DNA of 64,000 bases from Clostridiales bacterium (GTDB lineage: Bacteria > Bacillota > Clostridia > Lachnospirales > Lachnospiraceae). The notes below the pieces were generated by a model that saw nothing but the letters and a program-made list of their open reading frames with translations, made no database searches and was not told where the DNA came from. The stretch is from NCBI GenBank assembly GCA_023663185.1, contig JAMPHY010000009.1:1751-65750 (forward strand). Direction: 5' to 3'. Of the stretch, positions 1-9,321 are shown one piece after another. Positions within the stretch are counted from its first letter, which is position 1, and every line of letters begins with the position of its first letter. A program made the translations under genes and the position numbers.

Positions 1-75
1 ATAATAACAATGGCTATAATAACAATGGCTATAATAACAATGGCTATAATAACAATGGCTATAATAACAACGGCT
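1..75 (+). repeat. 15-bp coding minisatellite, five units
   Basis: Four exact copies of ATAATAACAATGGCT and a fifth with one change (AAC for AAT) run from the window edge. They are in frame with the following gene and encode repeated Asn-Asn-Asn-Gly-Tyr. The array may extend to the left of the window. Because 15 is a multiple of 3, copy-number change would lengthen or shorten the protein tail without breaking the frame. Confidence 0.9.
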
Positions 76-512
76 ACAACTATAACAATCCCTATAACTA
101 CGGGCGTCCCATATATCGACAGAACATACAGGAGCCGGGAAGCAGTTTGGCTTCTGCCGCTAAGGTTTTAGGCATTATCTCCCTTGTCATGAGTTTAATT
201 GATTTAATTTCAATGATTACGTCTTTACAATGTTCTGTATATCCGGCGTTTATGACAGGAGCCACGGCTATTGTACTTGCCCTGCTTTCCAAGGGCATGC
301 GTCCCAAACTGCCAAGCGCGGCAAAAAACGGTATAATAACCGGCACCGTAGGATTAGTTTTGAGTACGATAATTCTTACAAGCTTTACTATAATGCTATT
401 TACAAATGATACCCTCAAAGCCAGAGTCAATGAAACATTCGAGAGCATATACGGTCAGACTTTTGATGAAATGCTGGAAGAAATTTTAGAAGAGAGCGGT
501 TATACTGATTAA
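3..512 (+). CDS. DUF4190-like membrane protein, 5' end outside window
   Basis: The frame is open from the left edge. It starts with Asn/Gly/Tyr-rich repeats, then a short linker (PYNYGRPIYRQ), then a hydrophobic domain beginning SLASAAKVLGIISLVMSLI. Three membrane segments are visible, followed by a short acidic tail ending EESGYTD. A low-complexity soluble head followed by an 'AKVLGIISL' membrane pair is the usual layout of DUF4190-type proteins of Clostridia, whose function is unknown. The N-terminus is missing, so total length cannot be given. The next gene follows closely on the same strand. Confidence 0.65.
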   Translation, partial: NNNGYNNNGYNNNGYNNNGYNNNGYNYNNPYNYGRPIYRQNIQEPGSSLASAAKVLGIISLVMSLIDLISMITSLQCSVYPAFMTGATAIVLALLSKGMRPKLPSAAKNGIITGTVGLVLSTIILTSFTIMLFTNDTLKARVNETFESIYGQTFDEMLEEILEESGYTD

Positions 513-543
513 TGTTTATTTTGGGAAAGGAATGGTTATCGGT

Positions 544-1023
544 ATGGTAAACGGTATTAATCCATTAGCAAGTTCATATTTTCCGTCGCAGGCTGACGAA
601 AGTTATCAGATAATACGCAATCCCGGTCAGTCAACCGAGAAACTTCCGGGACGTGAATCTTCTCCTGCCGAATGTGAGACTTGCCGCAACCGTAAATATC
701 AGGACGGTTCCGACGAAAATGTTTCTTTTAAGGCAGCAGCGCATATTTCTCCCAATGCGGCGGCGTCAAAAGTTAGGAGCCACGAGCAAGAGCATGTTTC
801 CAACGCTTACAGAAAAGCTGCACAGAATAACGGAAAAGTTCTCTCCTGTAATGTTGCGATTCATACCTCCGTATGTCCGGAATGCGGACGCACTTTTGTT
901 TCAGGTGGAACCACGTCTACGCAGATTCGCTACTATAATGAGGAGAATCCCTATCAAAAGGAATTAAAGTCCTCAGACGCAGCAAACAAATATCTCGGTA
1001 TGAATGTCGATATTGCATGTTAA
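544..1023 (+). CDS. SprA-related putative metalloprotease
   Basis: A protein of about 159 residues. It has a Cys-x-x-Cys pair near residue 42 in the context CETCRNRKYQDGSDENVSFK, then the motif SHEQEHVSNA, an HExxH-like zinc-protease signature. A second Cys pair (CPECGR) lies further on. This combination (CxxC-x-x-R-x-Y-Q-D-G-S followed by HEQEH) is typical of the SprA-related family, which is conserved but not biochemically defined. An ATG at 532 almost abuts the GAAAGGA ribosome site, so the in-frame ATG at 544 is preferred. Protease activity is inferred from the motif only. Confidence 0.6.
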   Translation: MVNGINPLASSYFPSQADESYQIIRNPGQSTEKLPGRESSPAECETCRNRKYQDGSDENVSFKAAAHISPNAAASKVRSHEQEHVSNAYRKAAQNNGKVLSCNVAIHTSVCPECGRTFVSGGTTSTQIRYYNEENPYQKELKSSDAANKYLGMNVDIAC

Positions 1024-1059
1024 ACCGCTATTATAAAAAGTATTAATTGGAGTACATTT

Positions 1060-1797
1060 ATGGATAACTTAAATAGGTATAAATCTAATGAAGAATTAAA
1101 AGCTGCCGCCAAAGATCGTCTGTTCGGAAAATACGGCGTAGCAATAGGCGCCAGCATTGTTATCGGTTCCATTAATTTATTCGTCAGCAACTTTTCAACC
1201 GTATTCATTAATATGAATACGATTTACGGAATAGCGCTGGACTTTGTAATTTCCTTCGTTATATCCGTCCTGTCCGGCATTCTCACTTCAGGCTTAATAT
1301 ATTTATTTTTAAAAATATCCTGTAAACAGCCTGTGTCAGTAGGCGATATTTTTTATGGCTTTAAAATGTTTCCTGACAAAGCGGTGTTAATACAGTTGTA
1401 TATGTCCGCTTGGACTTATGCGGCTATGATACCTTATTTAATCTTCTTATATCTTGTAATAATTTATCCCGAAAATGCCGTGATTTCACTATTCTATTAT
1501 TTGTCGCTGCTTCTGTATTATGTGGTGTATGTGATGATTTTACTTATTTATTCACAGTCGTTTTATCTGCTGCATGACTTTCCGGAATATTCCGTCAGCA
1601 AGATATTATCTACAAGCAGGAAGCTTATGAAAGGCAACAAATTCAGGTTATTTTATTTTATGGTAAGTTTCTTCCCATTATTATTGCTCGGTTTGTTATC
1701 ATGCGGAATCGCATATTTCTGGATTGTACCATATGTTTATGCTGCAAATACTGAGTTCTTCTTAGACTTAGTTAAGAAAAATCAAGTGCCGGACTAA
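1060..1797 (+). CDS. DUF975 family integral membrane protein
   Basis: 245 residues with at least five hydrophobic segments. The N-terminus carries the ELKAAAKDRLFGKYG signature that opens DUF975 proteins, followed by GxxIVIGSINLFVSN. The middle contains the conserved 'VSVGDIFYGFK' loop and, later, 'ILSTSRKLMKGNKFRLFYF'. The function of the family is unknown; it is common in Lachnospiraceae. TTGGAG lies 8 bases before the ATG. The stop codon overlaps the end of the convergent prfB gene. Confidence 0.8.
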   Translation: MDNLNRYKSNEELKAAAKDRLFGKYGVAIGASIVIGSINLFVSNFSTVFINMNTIYGIALDFVISFVISVLSGILTSGLIYLFLKISCKQPVSVGDIFYGFKMFPDKAVLIQLYMSAWTYAAMIPYLIFLYLVIIYPENAVISLFYYLSLLLYYVVYVMILLIYSQSFYLLHDFPEYSVSKILSTSRKLMKGNKFRLFYFMVSFFPLLLLGLLSCGIAYFWIVPYVYAANTEFFLDLVKKNQVPD

Positions 1798-1809
1798 TGC
1801 CCGACACTT
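1784..1809. terminator. bidirectional hairpin over two convergent stop codons
   Basis: AAGTGCCGG and CCCGACACTT form an imperfect stem. A run of A precedes it and a short T run follows. The stop codons of the rightward DUF975 gene and the leftward prfB gene both lie inside it, so it probably serves as a compact two-way terminator. The stem has a mismatch and its strength was not calculated. Confidence 0.5.
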
Positions 1810-2904
1810 TTCCATTTCAGATATGAATTTATAAAAGGATCTATCGCCCCGTCCATAACTGCATCTACATTTCCCGATTCTTCGTTCGTCCTGTGGTCTT
1901 TAACCATTGTGTACGGCTGCATAACATACGAACGGATTTGATTGCCCCAGCCGATTTCTTTTACGTCTCCTCGAATGTCTGACAGTTTTTCGGCATTTTC
2001 CTCCTGCTTGAGCATATACAGCTTCGCTTTCAACATCTGCATCGCCTTATCCTTATTCATATGCTGGCTCCGCTCATTCTGGCACGTTACCACGATTCCG
2101 GTCGGGAAATGCGTAATTCTTATAGCAGATGAAGTTTTATTTATATGCTGTCCGCCTGCACCGCTGCTTCGATAGGTATCTACTCTTATATCTTCGTCTT
2201 TTATCTCTACGTCCAAATCCTCCTCAATATCAGGCATAACGTCTAAAGATACAAATGAGGTCTGGCGCTTGCCCTGCGCGTTAAAGGGAGAAATTCTCAC
2301 CAGTCTGTGTACGCCCTTTTCTGATTTAAGGTATCCGTAAGCATTCTCTCCGTTTATCTGGAATGTAACAGACTTAATTCCCGCTTCATCACCGTCCAGA
2401 AAATCCAATACCTCCAGCGAAAATCCTTTTCTTTCTGACCATCTTGTATACATACGGTACAACATACTGCACCAGTCGCAGCTTTCAGTTCCGCCGGCGC
2501 CCGCATTCAACCTGAGAATTGCATTATTCTTATCATACTCATCGGACAGCAGCGTGCTAATCCTGATTGTCTCAAATTCCGTTTTAAATGTTTCAAGTTC
2601 TTCTCTGATATCCGGAATAATAGCAGGATCATTGTCCTCATAGCCCATTTCAATTAATGTCAGTATGTCTTCGTAACGGTTTTTAAGCCCCTTCATCGTA
2701 TCCACAGTATCTTTGAGATTCTTAGACTCCTTCATCTTCTGGTTAGACTTTTCCGGATCGTCCCAGAAGCCCGGCTCCTGCATTTCCATCTCCAGCTCTT
2801 CAATCCGCTTCTCCTTAGCCGCTAAGTTAAAGTGAATCCCTCACTTCCGCTAATGGACTTTCATAACTCTGTAGTTCTAATTTCATATTATCAAGTTCTA
2901 CCAA
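1794..2904 (-). CDS. prfB: peptide chain release factor 2, with programmed +1 frameshift
   Basis: RF2 releases finished peptides at UGA and UAA stops. The long frame (start of its open part at 2828) contains the peptidyl-hydrolysis motif GAGGQHINKTSSAIRI and the RF2-type stop-recognition tripeptide in VRISPFNAQGKRQTS. The start is a TTG at 2904, behind GAGGGTGA, giving MVELDNMKLELQSYESP. Codon 25 is CTT and codon 26 is an in-frame TAA. A +1 slip on CTTTAAC continues as NLAAKEKRIEELEMEMQEPGFWDD, so the full product is about 369 residues, a normal RF2 length. It follows secA by 17 bases on the same strand and probably shares its transcript. The stop at the slip site is TAA rather than the usual TGA. 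Confidence 0.93.
2826..2843 (-). promoter_or_regulatory. RF2 +1 recoding site (CTTTAAC with upstream AGGG)
   Basis: Read on the minus strand the site is TGAGGGATTCACTTTAAC. AGGG can act as the internal Shine-Dalgarno-like stimulator, CTT is the slippery codon, and TAA is the zero-frame stop. The downstream +1 frame opens directly into conserved RF2 sequence. The layout matches the known RF2 autoregulatory frameshift except for the identity of the stop. Confidence 0.85.
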
Positions 2905-2921
2905 TAACGTCACCCTCTTTC

Positions 2922-5489
2922 TCACTTGTTCCTGCCGCAGCACTGTTTATACTTTTTACCTGAACCGCATGGACACGGATCATTAGGATATACTTTAGAT
3001 TCCATACGCTTAACCGGAGCTTTAGGCGCTGAATCGTCCTTATTGGTTCCCGTAACCTTCGCCACCTGCTCTCTTTCAACCTTCTGCTCGATACGTACAC
3101 GGAACAGCAGGCGCACAGTTTCTTCTTTGATATTCTGCGTCATTTCATCAAACATCTCATAACCGCTCATTTTATACTCTACAAGCGGGTCTCTCTGCCC
3201 ATACGCCTGTAAGCCCACGCCCTGACGCAATTGGTCCATATCGTCGATATGGTCCATCCACTTCCTGTCAATCGCTCTAAGTAAAATTACACGCTCGATT
3301 TCGCGTATAGCCTCTGGCTCCGGAAATTCGGCTTCTTTACTCTCATATAGCTTGACGGCTTCTTCCTTCAACTGCTGCTTTAAGCTATTCTTCTTAGGTT
3401 TTAGCACTCTCTCCGGATTTAAGGGCTGTAAAGGTATGATAGGAAGCAGTAATGAATTAAGCTCGGCAAAATTCCAATCCTCAAAATCGCTGTCGTCACC
3501 TATACATATATCGATACAATTCTCTACGGTATCCGTAATCATCTTGTAAATAGCGTCGCGCATACTCTCGCCGTTAAGCACCCGTCTTCTCTCTTCGTAT
3601 ATTATTTCTCTCTGCTCGTTCATAACCTGATCGTATTCAAGCAGATTTTTTCTAATTCCGAAGTTATTGCTTTCAATCTTCTTCTGTGCAGATTCAACCG
3701 CCTTAGTCAGTGCGCCATGCTCTATTTCCTGGTCTTCAGGAATACCCAGCGCATTAAACATGGATATCATTCTCTCAGAACCAAACAGCCTCATAAGGTC
3801 GTCCTCAAGTGAAATATAAAACTTTGATTCACCGGGATCTCCCTGTCTTCCGGAACGTCCGCGGAGCTGATTATCTATACGCCTCGACTCATGCCGCTCT
3901 GTGCCTATAATCTTAAGACCGCCGGCAGCCCTAGATTCATCGTCCAGCTTAATATCCGTACCACGTCCCGCCATATTGGTTGCAATCGTTATCGCCCCAT
4001 GAATACCGGCGTCCGCTACAATTTCAGCCTCCATCTCATGAAATTTAGCGTTCAATACTTTATGCTCCAAACCTCTTTTTTTCAAAAGAGCGCTCAATTC
4101 TTCAGAAGCTTCAATCGTAATCGTACCTACTAATACAGGCTGTCCTTTCGCATGCGCCTCTATAATAGCCTCTACGATGGCGTTCAGTTTTCCGCGTCTG
4201 GTCTTATATACGGCATCTTGTCTATCGATTCTGGCAATCGGCTCATTAGTCGGAATCTCAATAACGTCCATACCATAGATATCGCGGAACTCCTTTTCTT
4301 CTGTCAGCGCCGTACCTGTCATACCCGCCTTTTTCTCAAATTTATTGAAAAAGTTCTGGAAAGTAATAGTCGCAAGCGTCTTACTCTCCCTTTTAACCTT
4401 TACATGCTCTTTTGCTTCAATCGCCTGATGTAAGCCGTCGGAATAACGTCGTCCCGGCATAATACGTCCGGTAAATTCATCTACAATCAACACTTGGTCG
4501 TCTTTTACCACATAATCCTGATCTCTGAACATCAGGTTATGCGCCCTCAGAGCCAATGTGATATTGTGCTGGATTTCGAGATTTTCCGAATCCGCCAGAT
4601 TTTCTATCTGGAAGAAACGCTCCACCTTAGCTACGCCCTGTGCGGTCAGATTAACGACTTTATCCTTCTCATTAACAATAAAATCGCCCGTCTCTTCGCG
4701 CTCTACACCCATTATCGCGTCCATTTTGGATAATTCCGCCATGTCTTCGCCACGGACAAGCTGTTTCGCAAGAATATCACACGCTTCATAGAGCTTCGTC
4801 GATTTACCACTCTGTCCGGAAATAATAAGCGGCGTTCTTGCCTCATCAATAAGAACCGAGTCAACCTCATCAATAATGGCATAATGCAAATCCCTGAGTA
4901 CAAGCTGCTCCTTATATATAACCATATTATCGCGCAGATAATCAAAACCCAGCTCATTGTTAGTTACATAGGTAATATCGCAGTTATACGCTTCCCTTCG
5001 TTCGTCAGGCTTCATGCTGTTTAAAACCACGCCGACAGTCAAACCCAAAAATTCATGAACCTGTCCCATCCACTCGGCGTCACGCTTAGCCAGATAGTCG
5101 TTTACGGTAACGACATGTATGCCTTTTCCTTCCAAAGCATTCAAATATGCAGGAAGAAGACAGGTCTGCGTCTTACCTTCACCGGTTTTCATCTCGGCTA
5201 TACGCCCTTGATGGAGAATGATACCGCCAATCAACTGCACGCGGTAATGCTCAGTTCCGAGCACCCGCCTTGCCGCTTCCCTGACTACCGCATAAGCGTC
5301 AACAAGCAAATCGTCAAGAGTCTCTCCGTTCTCTAGACGTTTCTTAAATTCTTCGGTTTTAGCCCTTAGCTGTTCATCGCTCAACGCCATCATGGAATCC
5401 CTGAGTGCTTCAATCTGATTAACCAAGGAATTAATTCTCTTTATCTCTCTTTCACTATGTGTTCCAAAAACTTTCTGTACTACGTTCAT
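2922..5489 (-). CDS. secA: preprotein translocase ATPase subunit SecA
   Basis: SecA drives proteins through the SecYEG channel using ATP. Visible motifs are the Walker A region [15 protein letters not shown], the [15 protein letters not shown] motif (DEAD-type), the [10 protein letters not shown] helicase motif, the RQGDPGES segment, and the C-terminal zinc-binding tail [16 protein letters not shown]. About 855 residues from the preferred start [15 protein letters not shown] at 5489, which has GGGAGC just upstream; two earlier in-frame ATGs exist but lack better sites. It heads a leftward unit with prfB. Confidence 0.97.
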   Translation of the reverse strand: MNVVQKVFGTHSEREIKRINSLVNQIEALRDSMMALSDEQLRAKTEEFKKRLENGETLDDLLVDAYAVVREAARRVLGTEHYRVQLIGGIILHQGRIAEMKTGEGKTQTCLLPAYLNALEGKGIHVVTVNDYLAKRDAEWMGQVHEFLGLTVGVVLNSMKPDERREAYNCDITYVTNNELGFDYLRDNMVIYKEQLVLRDLHYAIIDEVDSVLIDEARTPLIISGQSGKSTKLYEACDILAKQLVRGEDMAELSKMDAIMGVEREETGDFIVNEKDKVVNLTAQGVAKVERFFQIENLADSENLEIQHNITLALRAHNLMFRDQDYVVKDDQVLIVDEFTGRIMPGRRYSDGLHQAIEAKEHVKVKRESKTLATITFQNFFNKFEKKAGMTGTALTEEKEFRDIYGMDVIEIPTNEPIARIDRQDAVYKTRRGKLNAIVEAIIEAHAKGQPVLVGTITIEASEELSALLKKRGLEHKVLNAKFHEMEAEIVADAGIHGAITIATNMAGRGTDIKLDDESRAAGGLKIIGTERHESRRIDNQLRGRSGRQGDPGESKFYISLEDDLMRLFGSERMISMFNALGIPEDQEIEHGALTKAVESAQKKIESNNFGIRKNLLEYDQVMNEQREIIYEERRRVLNGESMRDAIYKMITDTVENCIDICIGDDSDFEDWNFAELNSLLLPIIPLQPLNPERVLKPKKNSLKQQLKEEAVKLYESKEAEFPEPEAIREIERVILLRAIDRKWMDHIDDMDQLRQGVGLQAYGQRDPLVEYKMSGYEMFDEMTQNIKEETVRLLFRVRIEQKVEREQVAKVTGTNKDDSAPKAPVKRMESKVYPNDPCPCGSGKKYKQCCGRNK

Positions 5490-5686
5490 TCTTGCTCCCA
5501 TCTGTGCATTCTTACGCATGCCTTTTGCTTAAATAAAAGCATGTCCAAATGCAGCCACATTTCCTTTTTACAGAAAAAACCAATATATATTGTATCAGAT
5601 TTACTATACAAATTCAACTGTCCGCTGACGAAGCATATATGAATATTTTATAAATAAAAATTGATAAATTACATATACTATGATAA

Positions 5687-5731
5687 AATTATGGCAGATT
5701 TAGAATCCGATTCCAAATTTGCCATAATTTA
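5687..5731. repeat. near-perfect palindrome upstream of the AAA ATPase gene
   Basis: Arms AATTATGGCAGATTTAGAAT and ATTCCAAATTTGCCATAATT face each other almost without a loop, with two mismatches in about 20 bp. It ends about 10 bases before the AGGAG of the gene at 5752. It could be an operator, a leader hairpin, or the footprint of a small inverted-repeat element. Confidence 0.75.
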
Positions 5732-5751
5732 AAAATACAGGAGATTGATAT

Positions 5752-7011
5752 ATGGATTATATTTTCAGAGCCTTAGAAAACAGATTACGTAAATATGAAA
5801 AGACCTATAAAGCGATATTAGTTACCGGTGCGCGTCAGGTAGGTAAATCAACTATGCTAAAGAAAGTATTTGCTGATAGAAAATATGTATCTTTAGATGA
5901 TCCTTTTATGGAACAACAAGCCAAAGAGTCTAGCAATATGTTTTTGGAATTGAATTCTCCTCCTGTAACGATTGACGAGGTGCAAAGAGCAAAAGAACTG
6001 TTTCGGTATATTAAAATAAAATGTGATGAAAGTGAAGAAAAAGGGTTATTCTGCTTATCCGGTTCTCAACCGTTTCATTTAATGCAGAATGTTTCCGAGT
6101 CACTATCAGGAAGAATCGGAATTGTTGAACTTGGCGGCTTATCTATGCGCGAATGTATGGGAGATGCTTTTAACAGGCATTTTATTCCAACAATGGAATA
6201 TGTGACAGAGCGAAGAAAATCTGCAAAGAAACCTAATAATATTTGGGAAATTATTCATAGGGGCGGATATCCGGAACTTCAAGATAAAGATAAAGAATGG
6301 AATGCGTTTTATGCAGACTATGTAAAGACCTATATAGAAAGAGATGTTAGAGAATTGGCCGCAGTACAGGATTTAAATGCTTTCAGGCAATTCATGATTG
6401 CAGCCGCGGCAAGAACCGGAGAAATATTAAACTATTCCAACATAGCATCGGAAATCGGAAAAGACGTGGGAACAATTAAAAACTGGATATCTATTTTAGA
6501 GGCATCTGGGATTATATATTTGTTAGAACCATACTCCTCAGGCATTTTAAAACGTGCAATCAAATCTCCCAAGCTATATTTTCGTGATACAGGTCTTGTA
6601 TGCTATCTCACAAGATGGTTGAGTGCTGAAAATCTAGCTTACGGCGCAATGAGCGGTTCTATATTTGAAACATTTGTTGTATCCGAAATTTTAAAATCTT
6701 TTTCTAACGAAGGACTAGATTATCGACATTTTGTATCATATTACCGTGGGCGTGATAATAAAAAAGTGAAAGAAAACGGAAAAACAATAGAACTAGAGGC
6801 AGAAATTGATATAATTATTGACGAAAACGGAATCCTGTATCCAATCGAAATTAAAAAAAATACAGAAGCTAAGGCAATCATGACATCTTCATTTCCTGTG
6901 TTAGATCAGATTTCAGGGAAAAAGAGAGGTATGGGCGCAGTAATATGCAACTGCCCCGACGTAGGCGCACTTCGTGAAAATGTATTGCAGATACCAGTCT
7001 GGTATGTATAA
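5752..7011 (+). CDS. AAA_14/DUF4143 family ATPase
   Basis: 419 residues. Residues about 20-35 hold the Walker A loop (VTGARQVGKSTMLKK), followed by LDDPFMEQQA and a Walker B-like VTIDEVQRAKELF, then 'FCLSGSQPFHLM' (sensor region). The C-terminal half has the DUF4143 signature (LYFRDTGLVCYLTRW, GSIFETFVVSEI) and a nuclease-like EIDIIIDENGILYPIEIKK segment. These proteins are widespread, patchily distributed and of unclear function. The gene is visibly AT-richer than its neighbours and stands alone between secA and ptb, which suggests acquisition. AGGAG precedes the ATG. Confidence 0.9.
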   Translation: MDYIFRALENRLRKYEKTYKAILVTGARQVGKSTMLKKVFADRKYVSLDDPFMEQQAKESSNMFLELNSPPVTIDEVQRAKELFRYIKIKCDESEEKGLFCLSGSQPFHLMQNVSESLSGRIGIVELGGLSMRECMGDAFNRHFIPTMEYVTERRKSAKKPNNIWEIIHRGGYPELQDKDKEWNAFYADYVKTYIERDVRELAAVQDLNAFRQFMIAAAARTGEILNYSNIASEIGKDVGTIKNWISILEASGIIYLLEPYSSGILKRAIKSPKLYFRDTGLVCYLTRWLSAENLAYGAMSGSIFETFVVSEILKSFSNEGLDYRHFVSYYRGRDNKKVKENGKTIELEAEIDIIIDENGILYPIEIKKNTEAKAIMTSSFPVLDQISGKKRGMGAVICNCPDVGALRENVLQIPVWYV

Positions 7012-7172
7012 AAAGCAAGCATTAGGAGCTAAATCATTTTATCGGAAACATTTGATTTTTAGCAACAGAAGTGATACTATTTTTTTGTATGCTATATTAA
7101 TCATAATAAAAAGAACATATAGCAAATAAGAAGAGAGAAGTTAAATGTAGAATACTTCGGAATGGAGGAAAA

Positions 7173-8090
7173 ATGAGTAAGAGTTTTGATGACTTATTAT
7201 CTAAAGTATCTGAGTGCAGCGTCAAAAAAGTCGCTGTAGCCGTAGCGCAGGACAGCGCAGTATTAGAGGCGGTAAAAGCCGCTAAAGAGCGTAATATCGC
7301 AGAGGCAATTCTTGTCGGTGATGTGGACAAGATTAAGGAAGTAGCCGCTTCTATCAATATGGACGTAAGCGGATATGAAATCATTGACGAGAAGGACAAC
7401 TATACCGCAGCGCTTAAGGCTGTTGAGCTGGTACATACAGGCAAAGCAAATATGTATATGAAGGGGCTTATCGATACCAAATCTTTCTTAAAAAGTGTAC
7501 TGGATAAGGAAGTCGGCTTAAGAACCGGGAAAACCCTATCCCATGTTTGCGTATTTGAAGTTGAGGGAATCAACCATCTTTTATTCTTATCCGATGTGGC
7601 TTTCCTGACCTATCCTACTTTGGAAGAAAAAGTACATATTATTGAAAATACCGTTGAAGTCTGCCACGCCTGCGGCATTCCTAATCCCAAGGTTGCACCG
7701 CTTGCCGCAGTAGAGGTCGTAAATCCCAAGATGCCGGTTACATTAGAGGCTGAAGAACTGACCAAAATGTGCGAAGAAGGCAAAATCACAGGCTGCGTAG
7801 TAGACGGACCGCTTTCCTTAGACCTTGCCATTGATCCTGAGGCTGCTAAACATAAGGGCGCAGAAGGCAGAAAGATTGTAGGCGACGCCGACATACTTCT
7901 TTTCCCTGATATCCACGCGGGAAATCTTGTATACAAATGCCTTGTCCACACAGCTAAAGTTAAGAACGGAAATATTCTAACCGGTACAAAAGCACCTGTT
8001 ATTTTAACCTCACGTTCAGACGATTTTGAAACTAAGGTTAATTCCATCGCGCTTGGAGCAGTTATGGCGGAAGCAATGTCTAAATCATAG
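7173..8090 (+). CDS. ptb: phosphate butyryltransferase
   Basis: 305 residues of the phosphate acetyl/butyryltransferase family. It would convert butyryl-CoA (or a branched acyl-CoA) plus phosphate to acyl-phosphate and CoA. The start has TGGAGGAA in front. Family features are MYMKGLIDTKSFLKSVLDKEVGLRTGKTLSHVCV-like sequence in the middle, and GDADILLFPDIHAGNLVYK near the end. The kinase gene for the second step follows 39 bases later, forming the classical Ptb-Buk route that ends butyrate synthesis with ATP gain. Substrate chain length cannot be read from the sequence. Confidence 0.9.
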   Translation: MSKSFDDLLSKVSECSVKKVAVAVAQDSAVLEAVKAAKERNIAEAILVGDVDKIKEVAASINMDVSGYEIIDEKDNYTAALKAVELVHTGKANMYMKGLIDTKSFLKSVLDKEVGLRTGKTLSHVCVFEVEGINHLLFLSDVAFLTYPTLEEKVHIIENTVEVCHACGIPNPKVAPLAAVEVVNPKMPVTLEAEELTKMCEEGKITGCVVDGPLSLDLAIDPEAAKHKGAEGRKIVGDADILLFPDIHAGNLVYKCLVHTAKVKNGNILTGTKAPVILTSRSDDFETKVNSIALGAVMAEAMSKS

Positions 8091-8129
8091 AAAAATTTTT
8101 ACACAACAAAATGAAAGGCGGAAAACTAA

Positions 8130-9197
8130 ATGTCTGTTAAAAGTTTAATTATCAATCCCGGCTCCACATCTACCAAAATAGGAGTTTTCGAGGACGAAAC
8201 ATTGTTATTTGAGGAAACATTAAGGCACTCCACGGAAGAAATTGCCCGATACGCATCTATCGTGGACCAGAAGGACTTTAGGAAAGAAATCATCGTCAAT
8301 CTGTTAAAAGAAAAGAACTTTGATATTAATTCACTGAATATGGTGGTTGGACGCGGCGGTATGTTGAAACCGATTCCGGGCGGAACATATGAAGTAAGCG
8401 ACGATTTGCTTGAGGACTTAAAAATCGGCAAGCAAGGGCAGCACGCTTCCAACTTAGGCGGCATTCTTGCCAAAGAAATCGCCGATTCAATCGGAGTTCC
8501 TTCATATATTGTAGATCCTGTCGTAGTTGATGAGCTTGAGCCTGTTTCCAGATATTCAGGAGTACCCGAATTACCTAGAACCAGCGTATTCCACGCCCTA
8601 AATCAGAAGGCGGTTGCCAAGCGTTATGCTAAAGAAGTCGGCAAAGCTTACGAGTCCATGAATCTTATAGTTGTTCATATGGGCGGCGGCGTATCCGTAG
8701 GCGCACACAGACAGGGTAAAGTCGTGGACGTATTCAACGCCCTAGACGGCGACGGCGCGTTTTCTCCTGAAAGAGCCGGAGCAGTTCAAAGCGGTGCCCT
8801 CATTAAATTGTGCTTCTCTGGTAAATATACCGAAAAGGAAGTTTACAAAATGTTTGTCGGCAACGGCGGTTTTAACGCCTACTGCGGAACAAACGATATG
8901 CGCGATGTAGAAAAAATGGTGCAAAACGGCGATGCTAAAGCTGCCGAAGTACGCGAAGCTTTTATCACTCAGGTAGCAAAGGATATCGGCTCAATGGCTT
9001 GCGTCTTAAAGGGAAAAATCGACCAGATAATTGTAACAGGCGGTATCGCCTATGACAAAGTAGTGGTTGCAGGGCTGAAAGAAAAAGCCGGCTGGATTGC
9101 TCCGATGACCGTATATCCCGGCGAAGACGAGCTGCTTGCCCTTGTTCAAGGCGGACTGCGCGTGTTGAATGGTGAAGAGAAGGCTATGGTATATTAA
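8130..9197 (+). CDS. buk: butyrate kinase
   Basis: 355 residues of the acetate/butyrate kinase (ASKHA) fold. The N-terminal phosphate loop reads [16 protein letters not shown]; the middle has [21 protein letters not shown] and the C-terminal half [19 protein letters not shown]. Length matches butyrate kinases rather than the longer acetate kinases (about 400). It makes ATP and butyrate from butyryl-phosphate supplied by the upstream ptb product. AAAGGCGG precedes the start. A strong hairpin terminator follows. Confidence 0.92.
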   Translation: MSVKSLIINPGSTSTKIGVFEDETLLFEETLRHSTEEIARYASIVDQKDFRKEIIVNLLKEKNFDINSLNMVVGRGGMLKPIPGGTYEVSDDLLEDLKIGKQGQHASNLGGILAKEIADSIGVPSYIVDPVVVDELEPVSRYSGVPELPRTSVFHALNQKAVAKRYAKEVGKAYESMNLIVVHMGGGVSVGAHRQGKVVDVFNALDGDGAFSPERAGAVQSGALIKLCFSGKYTEKEVYKMFVGNGGFNAYCGTNDMRDVEKMVQNGDAKAAEVREAFITQVAKDIGSMACVLKGKIDQIIVTGGIAYDKVVVAGLKEKAGWIAPMTVYPGEDELLALVQGGLRVLNGEEKAMVY

Positions 9198-9253
9198 GCA
9201 ATTTAACCAGAACAGTATTAAACACATGAAGTACTAAAAACATAACGGAATAT

Positions 9254-9288
9254 AAAACATGAACCATTTGAAGTGGTTCATGTTTTTT
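9254..9288. terminator. bidirectional intrinsic terminator
   Basis: AAAACATGAACCA and TGGTTCATGTTTT pair perfectly around a 7-base loop. A-rich and T-rich flanks allow use in both directions. It lies between the rightward buk and the leftward AICAR transformylase gene. Confidence 0.85.
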
Positions 9289-9321
9289 ATGTCCTATATA
9301 CTTAATTATCTTCTCTGACGC

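Noticed and set aside
1942-5336. Many rightward open frames opposite prfB and secA
   Set aside because: They lie antisense to strongly conserved coding sequence, lack ribosome sites, and their translations show no family features; they are shadows.
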